Source: Burkholderiaceae bacterium
Lineage (GTDB): Bacteria; Pseudomonadota; Gammaproteobacteria; Burkholderiales; Burkholderiaceae_C
DNA: 5,329 bases
NCBI GenBank assembly: GCA_029864165.1
Contig: JAOTTZ010000152.1
Span: 1-5,329 of the forward strand
Direction: 5' to 3'
Shown here: piece by piece, positions 1-4,328 of the stretch
Layout of the letters: each line of letters begins with the position of its first letter
How positions within the stretch are numbered: position 1 is the first letter of the stretch
Made by a program: the position numbers and the translations under genes
Notes under the pieces: model-generated
The model's input: the letters and a program-made list of their open reading frames with translations, nothing else
Told to the model about the DNA's origin: nothing
Database searches by the model: none

Positions 1-116
1 GACGACTGGCATGGGCCATGGCGTCGCTGGTGTTGATGCACATTGCGGCTGCGCTGAAACATCAGCTTGTCGACCGCGATGGCTTGCTGTCGCGCATGTG
101 GCCAAGCCGCCTGTAA
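1..116 (+). CDS. Cytochrome b561 family protein, C-terminal end (partial)
   Basis: The reading frame that begins at base 3 is open from the left edge to a TAA at 114-116 and gives 37 residues. It reads as the end of a transmembrane helix (MASLVLMHIAAALKHQL) followed by VDRDGLLSRMWP. This matches the last helix and cytoplasmic tail of the bacterial cytochrome b561 (CybB/YceJ) family, where the helix carries a haem-ligand histidine and the tail ends in a D-G-x-L-x-R-M motif. Family members are inner-membrane dihaem proteins that exchange electrons with quinone; E. coli CybB is known as a superoxide oxidase. The gene lies 12 bases upstream of a YceI gene, the same pairing as yceJ-yceI in E. coli, which supports the call. 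Only the tail is visible, so the subfamily cannot be fixed. Confidence 0.8.
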   Translation, partial: RLAWAMASLVLMHIAAALKHQLVDRDGLLSRMWPSRL

Positions 117-121
117 AGGAG
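116..121 (+). promoter_or_regulatory. Ribosome binding site of the first yceI gene
   Basis: AAGGAG lies 7 bases before the ATG at 129. It overlaps the last base of the cytochrome b561 stop codon, so translation of the two genes may be coupled. It also fixes the start of the YceI gene. Confidence 0.8.
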
Positions 122-128
122 TGCTTCA

Positions 129-704
129 ATGAAGACCATTGTTAGGACCATTGTTAGTGTCGCCTATCTGGCGCTGCTTGCTTGTGCCTTTGCGGTCCAT
201 GCGCAGCAAAAGCTGGTACCAGGCCAGAGCGAAATCAGCTTTATCAGCAAGCAGATGGGCTCGCCGGTGGAGGGCCGGTTTCGCAAGTTCGACGCGCAGA
301 TCAGCTTCGATCCGAACAAGCCCGAGGACAGCAAGATCGCTTTCACGATCGACCTGGGCAGCGCAACGCTGGGTGACGCCGATACGCAAGCCGAACTCGC
401 TAAGCCCGACTGGTTCGACACCAAGGTGTTCCCGCAGGCAAGATTTCAGAGCAGCAGTGTGAAAGGTACGGCTGCCGGCAAGCTGGAGGTCAAGGGCAAG
501 CTGACGATCAAGGGCAGCAGCCACGACGTGACTGTGCCGGTGACGCTGAGGCAGGCAGGCGCCGCCACCACTGCCAGCGGCGCCTTCGTGATCAAGCGGC
601 TAGACTTCAGGATCGGTGACGGCGATTGGCAAGACACGTCCATGGTCGCCAACGACGTGAACGTGAAGTTCAAGTTGACAATGACCGGTGTGGACCCGCT
701 GTGA
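129..704 (+). CDS. Periplasmic YceI-family protein (first copy)
   Basis: The product has 191 residues, the normal length for YceI. A signal peptide is visible: Lys2 and Arg6, a hydrophobic stretch at about 8-23, and a likely type I cleavage after AVHA (Ala25/Gln26). The mature part carries YceI features: EISFISKQMGSPVEGRF (residues 35-51), the DWFDTKVFPQARFQS block (94-108) and the GKLTIKG strand (123-129). YceI proteins form a lipocalin-like barrel that binds long isoprenoids such as ubiquinone. The periplasmic quinone-carrier or stress role is family knowledge and is inferred here. The usual early His-Ser pair of the family is not present, and the mature protein has no cysteine. The gene probably shares a transcript with the upstream cytochrome b561 gene. 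The first codons contain an exact 12-base tandem duplication. Confidence 0.9.
   Translation: MKTIVRTIVSVAYLALLACAFAVHAQQKLVPGQSEISFISKQMGSPVEGRFRKFDAQISFDPNKPEDSKIAFTIDLGSATLGDADTQAELAKPDWFDTKVFPQARFQSSSVKGTAAGKLEVKGKLTIKGSSHDVTVPVTLRQAGAATTASGAFVIKRLDFRIGDGDWQDTSMVANDVNVKFKLTMTGVDPL
134..157 (+). repeat. Exact 12-base tandem duplication in the signal-peptide codons
   Basis: The unit GACCATTGTTAG occurs twice back to back (134-145 and 146-157). It is in frame and gives the repeated peptide TIVR-TIVS near the N-terminus of the first YceI protein. The repeat stops exactly at two units. Replication slippage or a recent duplication is the simplest cause. Confidence 0.9.
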
Positions 705-707
705 CGC

Positions 708-719
708 ACCGCGCGCGGT
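708..719. repeat. Perfect 12-base GC palindrome after the first yceI gene
   Basis: ACCGCGCGCGGT is its own reverse complement and starts 3 bases after the stop codon. It could fold as a 4-bp stem with a CGCG loop. No T-tract follows, so it is unlikely to be a true terminator; it may only slow exonucleases or be chance in GC-rich DNA. Confidence 0.3.
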
Positions 720-739
720 AGCGATGGCCCATTTGAGTT

Positions 740-756
740 TCTACATTAATGCTAGA
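740..756. promoter_or_regulatory. AT-rich imperfect palindrome before the second yceI gene
   Basis: TCTA, the perfect 8-base palindrome CATTAATG, one extra C, then TAGA form a near-symmetric site. It is the most AT-rich part of the 72-base gap between the two yceI genes and sits 20 bases before the second ATG. It could be an operator, or part of a promoter together with TTGAGT at 733-738, but no well-spaced -10 box is visible. Speculative. Confidence 0.25.
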
Positions 757-762
757 CAACAC

Positions 763-771
763 AGGAAGGAG
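763..771 (+). promoter_or_regulatory. Strong ribosome binding site of the second yceI gene
   Basis: AGGAAGGAG ends 5 bases before the ATG at 777. It contains two overlapping Shine-Dalgarno cores and supports this start codon. Confidence 0.8.
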
Positions 772-776
772 TACCC

Positions 777-1346
777 ATGAACAAGACCCTGATTGCCGCC
801 CTTGCCCTCGCCGCCGGGGGCGTGGCCCAGGCACAAAGCACGCACTACAACATCGACCCGTCACACACCTTTGTGTACTTTGAAGCCAAGCACTTCGGCA
901 CGTCGACGCTGCGCGGCCGCTTCGACAAGAAAGAGGGCTCGGTTGTCATAGACCGCAAGGCCAAGACCGGCAAGGCCGAGATTGCCATCGACATGACCTC
1001 GGTCAGTACCGGTGTGGGCCCGCTGGATGGTCACCTGAAGAAGGAAGACTTCTTCAACGTCGCAGAGAACCCGACTGCCAAGTTCATAGGCGATAAGTTC
1101 AGCTTTGAGGGCGACAAGGTCACCGCAGTGGCGGGCTCGCTGACGATGCTGGGCCAAACGATGCCGGTCACGCTGAACGCGACCAACTTCAACTGCTACG
1201 ACCACCCGAAGCTCAAACGCGAAGTCTGCGGAGGCGACTTTGAAACCACAATTCAACGCAGCAAGTGGGGAATGAGCTATGGTGTCGAGCATGGCCTGCC
1301 CGACGACATCCGGCTGCTGATTCAGGTCGAAGCGGCCAAGCAGTAA
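777..1346 (+). CDS. Periplasmic YceI-family protein (second copy)
   Basis: The product has 189 residues and a short, clear signal peptide: MNKT, a hydrophobic run at 5-17, and a type I site after AQA (Ala19/Gln20). The mature N-terminus STHYNIDPSHTFVYFEAKHF is the classic YceI opening (Y-x-I-D-P-x-H-T/S). It is followed by TLRGRFDKKEGSVVID (44-59), LKKEDFFNVAENPTAKF (87-103), which corresponds to the family's D-F-F-x-x-x-x-x-P block, and GSLTMLGQTMPVTL (120-133). Cys140 and Cys151 flank a loop and could form a disulfide in the periplasm. This copy is closer to the canonical E. coli-type YceI than the first one. The family binds polyprenyl chains such as ubiquinone-8; a role with the neighbouring cytochrome b561 in quinone or superoxide handling is inferred from context. 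The 72-base gap to the first copy allows either co-transcription or its own promoter. Confidence 0.93.
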   Translation: MNKTLIAALALAAGGVAQAQSTHYNIDPSHTFVYFEAKHFGTSTLRGRFDKKEGSVVIDRKAKTGKAEIAIDMTSVSTGVGPLDGHLKKEDFFNVAENPTAKFIGDKFSFEGDKVTAVAGSLTMLGQTMPVTLNATNFNCYDHPKLKREVCGGDFETTIQRSKWGMSYGVEHGLPDDIRLLIQVEAAKQ

Positions 1347-1356
1347 GGCGGCGTCG

Positions 1357-1370
1357 GGCTGTGCGCAGCC
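1357..1370 (+). terminator. Small hairpin after the second yceI gene (weak candidate)
   Basis: GGCTG, loop TGCG, CAGCC form a 5-bp stem 10 bases after the stop codon. No run of T follows, so intrinsic termination is doubtful; it is the only compact hairpin seen just after the yceI cluster. Confidence 0.25.
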
Positions 1371-1451
1371 AGTCCGGCGCGACCACTCCCTCGCCGAAAG
1401 CGCGCGGTCACCCGGTTCTATTCGCCAAAGCCGAACGCTGGGAAGTCACGC

Positions 1452-1545
1452 ATGGCCCGCCTGCTCCGCGTCGAGTTTCCGGGTGCGAACTGTCACAACA
1501 TAGCGCTGCGATCGACGCGGTGAATCGTACGTCGACAGTCGCTGG
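1452..1545 (+). pseudogene. 5' remnant of a REP-associated tyrosine transposase (Y1/IS200-like)
   Basis: An ATG at 1452 opens a short frame beginning MARLLRVEFPGA, then a His five codons later at the expected place (family pattern M-A-R-P-L-R-L-E-F-x-G-A-L-Y-H-V-T-S-R-G-D-R-R-E-A-I-Y-x-D-D). The frame ends at TGA 1521-1523. Shifting one base forward at about 1507 restores the family continuation, CDRRGESYVDS, which matches the G-D-R-R-E-A-I-Y-x-D-D segment; it stops at TGA 1546-1548. So about 31 N-terminal codons survive with one frameshift, and the catalytic H-x-H and Tyr regions are absent. The match is from memory of the family, not from a search. The remnant lies immediately upstream of folK and overlaps its apparent start. 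The left end of the original element cannot be seen. Confidence 0.6.
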
Positions 1546-2047
1546 TGAACTGACTTCGGCATTTCGGCGTGGCGTCTATGTTGCGCTGGGGGCTAACCTG
1601 GGCGACGCAGGCGCGGCGTTGCGAACCGCCTCGGTCGAACTGGGGGCGTTGCCGCTGACAAGCCTTGTGGCCTGTTCATCGCTCTACCGCACGGCGCCAG
1701 TCGACGCAGGCGGCCGCGACTACATCAATGCGGTGGCCGAGTTGCAGACGGGGCTGTCGGCGCACACGTTGTTGACGCAGTTGCAGGCCATCGAACGTCG
1801 GCACGGCCGTGAGCGGCCTTTTCGCCATGCGCCGCGGACTCTGGACTTGGACCTGCTGCTGTACGCGGACGAGATCATCGACACGCCTTCGCTGACCGTA
1901 CCGCACCCGCGCATGCACGAGCGTGCATTTGTGCTGTTGCCGCTGGTCGAGATTTGGCCCGAGGCGGTGATTCCAGGGCGCGGCAAAGTCAGCGACTGCC
2001 TGCCCAGCGTCGCGGCGCAGAGCATTGCTTGCCTGGCACCTGGCTAG
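1520..2047 (+). CDS. folK: 2-amino-4-hydroxy-6-hydroxymethyldihydropteridine pyrophosphokinase (HPPK)
   Basis: HPPK transfers pyrophosphate from ATP to 6-hydroxymethyl-dihydropterin, the step before dihydropteroate synthase in folate synthesis; it is cytosolic. Counting from GTG 1520 (175 residues), the family signature is complete: VYVALGANLGD at 19-29, SSLYRTAPVD at 53-62, DYINAV at 67-72, and RTLDLDLLLY at 106-115, with the Mg-binding aspartates Asp109 and Asp111, then LTVPHPRMHERAFVLLPL at 125-142. E. coli HPPK is about 159 residues, so there are about 15 extra residues at the N-terminus. The start is uncertain: GTG 1520 is the only ATG/GTG/TTG between the transposase-like remnant and VYVALG, it has no Shine-Dalgarno sequence, and its first codons overlap the remnant in another frame. 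The open frame extends up to ATG 1265, but that part overlaps yceI and looks non-coding. The usual pcnB neighbour is absent. Confidence 0.93.
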   Translation: MNRTSTVAGELTSAFRRGVYVALGANLGDAGAALRTASVELGALPLTSLVACSSLYRTAPVDAGGRDYINAVAELQTGLSAHTLLTQLQAIERRHGRERPFRHAPRTLDLDLLLYADEIIDTPSLTVPHPRMHERAFVLLPLVEIWPEAVIPGRGKVSDCLPSVAAQSIACLAPG

Positions 2048-2091
2048 GGCCTGTTAACACGCATCGGGCTTGAGTGTTAACAGACCCTAGC
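2043..2091. repeat. Long palindrome with CTAG flanks at the folK/nnr convergent junction
   Basis: Arms GCTAGGGCCTGTTAACAC (2043-2060) and GTGTTAACAGACCCTAGC (2074-2091) pair in 17 of 18 positions around a 13-base centre (2061-2073). The one mismatch becomes a G-U pair in a - strand transcript. The folK stop codon TAG (2045-2047) is inside the left arm, and nnr ends at 2125 on the other strand, so the hairpin could end transcription from both sides. No T-tract follows on either strand, so it is not a standard intrinsic terminator. CTAG occurs at both edges (2044-2047 and 2087-2090) like a target duplication around a 39-base core with 13-base inverted ends, so a tiny mobile-element remnant is an alternative. 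Confidence 0.75.
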
Positions 2092-2124
2092 TACACTGAA
2101 CGAATCACGCTCTACCGCTGCGTA

Positions 2125-3645
2125 TCACGAGCATCCTGGTTGCAACAACCGCTCTACAAGATCTGCTGCGCGTATCGGCGTAACGCCTGCCGAATCGGCG
2201 GCCGCACCATGCAAGTATGCGGCCGACACCGCGACGTTGAATGCAAGTTCATGTTCCGGTGGTGCGCCGTCTACGTCAGGCGCCCACAAGCCACCCAACC
2301 ACCCCGCCAGCACGTCTCCGGTGCCTGGCGTAGCAAGCGCGGCATTGCCCGTCGCATTGATGTGGGGCACGCATCCCGGCGCCGCAATAACACTGCCAGA
2401 GCCCTTGAGCAGCACCACAGAACGGTAACGCTCAGACAATGCTTGTGCACTGTGAAGACGATTTGCTTGCACATCAGCCACGCTACCGTCGAGTAAACGT
2501 GCTGCTTCCAGCGGGTGCGGGGTCAGTACGGTCAGCAACCCGCGTGCCGCGCGCGCTTGCAGTTGTCTTTGCAAGGCGCTGTCGGCAGCGACGGCGTTGA
2601 GCGCGTCTGCGTCGAGCACCAAGCGCTGGGCGTTGCTCAATAGTCGCGGCAAAACAGTGCGCACGGCGTCACCGCCGCCGCAGCCACAAACCACGGTGCA
2701 ATGCGCGATCACGTCGGGTGCGTTCAACCACCAAGCGGGGCGAAACATCAACTCGGGGCGGGTGCTGTCCAACGTCATCGCCGCGGTCTTGTCGTTACCG
2801 TCGAGCAAGCTGACATAGACACGACCGGCACCGGCGGCGAGCGCAGCGTGGGCCGCGAGCAAGGCCGCGCCGGTCATGCCGGGCGCTCCGCCGACGACGG
2901 CCACATTGCCGAAGTTGCCTTTGTGCTGCGCGTGCGCTCGTTGCGCGCGCGCAGTCTGCGACGCGCTGCTGAGCCATGCGTCCGGTGCGGTGTTGCTGCT
3001 GTCCACACCCAAATCGTCGAACCAAACGTCGCCCGCGTGATCGCGGCCCTGTGCGGTGTACAAGCCCGGCTTGAGCGTGAGCAGGCAAAGCGTATGTCGC
3101 GCGCGCACACACGAGTCACCCAGGGGCCGACCGGTGAACGCGTCGAGACCAGACGGCAGGTCCACCGCCAATACGGGACAGGGCACGGCGTTGAGGGTCG
3201 CAATCAGCTCGGCCATCCGGCCCAGCGGCGCGCGGCACGCGCCTAAACCGAGCAATGCGTCAACGCCCAGATCTTGGGGTGACAACGTGGCCGGGGGTTG
3301 TGTGCCGATGACCACGCCTTCAGCCTGTGCCCGTGAGTACGCGTCGCGCGCATCGACGGGCAACTTTGCCGCGTCGCCCAAGAGCGTAACCTGAACTTGC
3401 TTGCCCGCTCGCAGCAACGCAATCGCGGCACCCAGTCCGTCGCCGCCGTTGTTGCCGGCGCCCGCCGCGATCCATACCTTTTGCGCGTGCGGCGCCAGCG
3501 CCAGCGCAAGACGCGCAACCGCTGTGCTCGCCCTGTGCATCAACGTGTGCGGTGGCAGCCGCGCTTGCGCACGCTGCTCAATGTCGCGGCTGCGCTCTGG
3601 GCCGTGCAGCGCAAGTGGCCTAGGTGGGCTGCCAATTCGTTGCAT
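2125..3645 (-). CDS. nnr: Bifunctional NAD(P)HX epimerase / ADP- or ATP-dependent NAD(P)HX dehydratase
   Basis: This enzyme repairs hydrated NADH and NADPH: the N-terminal half epimerises the R and S forms, and the C-terminal half dehydrates S-NAD(P)HX using a nucleotide. The 506 residues have the normal two-domain length. The YjeF_N domain (about 15-215) shows AGAGNNGGDG at 61-70, VDALLGLG at 128-135 and VDLPSGLDA at 161-169. The YjeF_C/ribokinase-like domain (about 235-503) shows KGNFGNVAVVGG at 242-253, LDADALN at 344-350, TPHPLE at 375-380 (Leu where Gly is common), KGSG at 414-417 and TPGTGDVLAG at 439-448 with the catalytic Asp444. The start ATG gives MQRIGSPPRPL, a typical betaproteobacterial beginning, but no good ribosome binding site precedes it. 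It lies 32 bases after the HPt gene on the same strand, so it may be read through from it. A cytosolic housekeeping role is expected. Confidence 0.95.
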   Translation of the reverse strand: MQRIGSPPRPLALHGPERSRDIEQRAQARLPPHTLMHRASTAVARLALALAPHAQKVWIAAGAGNNGGDGLGAAIALLRAGKQVQVTLLGDAAKLPVDARDAYSRAQAEGVVIGTQPPATLSPQDLGVDALLGLGACRAPLGRMAELIATLNAVPCPVLAVDLPSGLDAFTGRPLGDSCVRARHTLCLLTLKPGLYTAQGRDHAGDVWFDDLGVDSSNTAPDAWLSSASQTARAQRAHAQHKGNFGNVAVVGGAPGMTGAALLAAHAALAAGAGRVYVSLLDGNDKTAAMTLDSTRPELMFRPAWWLNAPDVIAHCTVVCGCGGGDAVRTVLPRLLSNAQRLVLDADALNAVAADSALQRQLQARAARGLLTVLTPHPLEAARLLDGSVADVQANRLHSAQALSERYRSVVLLKGSGSVIAAPGCVPHINATGNAALATPGTGDVLAGWLGGLWAPDVDGAPPEHELAFNVAVSAAYLHGAAADSAGVTPIRAADLVERLLQPGCS

Positions 3646-3677
3646 GAGTACTTTGCCGTCTACGCCGTGAGAAGACC

Positions 3678-4010
3678 TTACCGCGCGAGATAGTCCAAGA
3701 CGCGTGCCACTTCCGCCTGGAACGTCGGTATGATTTCGGCAGCCGCTGTCATGTCTGCCGACTTGCCGGCCTGCTCCAGTTGCTCACACAAGGCGCCCAG
3801 CTTGAGCGCCCCCATGCTGCGCGCGGAGGACTTGAGTTGGTGTGCCTGAGCTGCAATCTCAGCGCAGTCGCGCGCCGCCTGTGCAGACACCACTTTCTGT
3901 GCGCTCTCGTTCGCCCACACACGAAAATTGGACAAGAACTGCGCGATTATTTCGGGGTTGTCCCCGACATAGGTCTTGAGTACATCCACGTTTACAGGTA
4001 AGTTCGACAT
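3678..4010 (-). CDS. Stand-alone HPt (histidine phosphotransfer) domain protein
   Basis: The product is 110 residues, the size of a single HPt four-helix bundle. The phosphorylation motif is AHQLKSSARSMGALKLG, with His57 as the likely phospho-acceptor and Lys60 after it; the next helix, ALCEQLEQAG, is also typical. HPt proteins shuttle a phosphoryl group between receiver domains of hybrid histidine kinases and response regulators. No signal peptide or membrane segment is visible, so it should be cytosolic. The ATG at 4008-4010 is supported by AGGTG (4019-4023) 8 bases upstream. The gene diverges from a multi-PAS sensor gene across a 318-base region, which makes that sensor a candidate partner; this is inference, because the sensor's kinase and receiver parts are not in the window. 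Downstream, nnr follows after 32 bases, with no known functional link. Confidence 0.88.
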   Translation of the reverse strand: MSNLPVNVDVLKTYVGDNPEIIAQFLSNFRVWANESAQKVVSAQAARDCAEIAAQAHQLKSSARSMGALKLGALCEQLEQAGKSADMTAAAEIIPTFQAEVARVLDYLAR

Positions 4011-4075
4011 GTCATGAGCACCTAACGGCCTACTGTCAATATTGGTACTCGCCCCATTGAACTCACCGCGCCGAT

Positions 4076-4098
4076 ACTGCGCACAACGCGCAGTTTTT
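4076..4098 (+). terminator. Intrinsic terminator-like hairpin reading on the + strand
   Basis: ACTGCGC, loop ACAAC, GCGCAGT form a perfect 7-bp stem; the final T of the stem starts a run of five T (4094-4098). This is a good Rho-independent terminator shape for + strand RNA. No + strand gene lies just upstream: the preceding DNA is the 5' end of the HPt gene on the opposite strand. On the - strand the same hairpin would sit in the HPt leader but without a T-tract. Confidence 0.6.
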
Positions 4099-4114
4099 GA
4101 TTGGTTCGGAACAA

Positions 4115-4139
4115 ACAGTCTAGCCTGAGATTAGACCGT
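4115..4139. promoter_or_regulatory. Operator-like dyad in the divergent region
   Basis: ACAGTCTA (4115-4122) and TAGACCGT (4132-4139) are inverted copies matching in 7 of 8 positions, separated by 9 bases and centred at 4127. The spacing suits a dimeric DNA-binding protein on one face of the helix. No known regulator is assigned. Confidence 0.3.
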
Positions 4140-4188
4140 CTGCTGAAGAAAATTGGAATGCCGGGGTGCGGGTTTGCCGGCCCAGATC

Positions 4189-4223
4189 GCCTGTTTTTGC
4201 CATGACCCGGAAAAAGCGCAGGC
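4189..4223. repeat. Imperfect hairpin, possible leader structure of the PAS-sensor gene
   Basis: GCCTGTTTTT (4189-4198) pairs with AAAAA (4211-4215) and CAGGC (4219-4223), with GCG (4216-4218) as a bulge and an inner CC/GG pair. It lies 106 bases before the ATG at 4329. It could be an mRNA leader hairpin or a binding site; function is not shown. Confidence 0.3.
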
Positions 4224-4328
4224 ATCATGTCGTCAGCTTGGTTTAGAGTAGGTGCTCTGATGGCGCATTGCAGTGGGGGTAGCCAGTATCGGCAGGACCA
4301 TCGCTGAATTGGGCTGGCAGAACACGAG

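Larger units (their letters stand above)
4011..4328. other. Divergent intergenic region between the HPt and PAS-sensor genes
   Basis: This 318-base gap must hold the control signals of both divergent genes. It contains a + strand terminator-like hairpin (4076-4098), an operator-like dyad (4115-4139) and a larger imperfect hairpin (4189-4223). I see no convincing sigma-70 promoter pair with good spacing for either gene. TTGACA on the - strand (4034-4039) is too close to the HPt start to serve it unless the transcript is nearly leaderless. TTGATT (4097-4102) and TAGCCT (4121-4126), 18 bases apart, are only a weak + strand candidate. No likely protein gene is seen in it. Confidence 0.6.

Noticed and set aside
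171..188. Possible lipobox (LLAC) in the first YceI signal peptide
   Set aside because: Leu directly before Ala-Cys is not the usual lipobox, and a standard type I site (AVHA/QQ) follows a few residues later; ordinary secretion is more likely.
126..524. Open frame of 132 codons on the - strand over the first yceI gene
   Set aside because: Antisense shadow of a gene with a signal peptide, a good ribosome binding site and family motifs.
1265..1519. N-terminal extension of the folK frame up to an ATG inside yceI
   Set aside because: It overlaps 82 bases of the second yceI gene, its translation is Arg-rich with no HPPK similarity, and it would make the protein about 100 residues too long.
2074..2496. 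Open frame of 140 codons on the + strand starting in the palindrome
   Set aside because: It lies antisense to the end of nnr, whose frame shows clear family motifs; the + product is rich in Arg, Cys and His with no recognisable domain.
2701..3246. Open frame of 181 codons on the + strand inside nnr
   Set aside because: A shadow of nnr in GC-rich DNA; Arg/Gly-rich product with no motif or ribosome binding site.
4311..4328. TGGCAG before the sensor start as a sigma-54 -24 element
   Set aside because: There is no GC element at the right distance, and it would place transcription start at or after the start codon.
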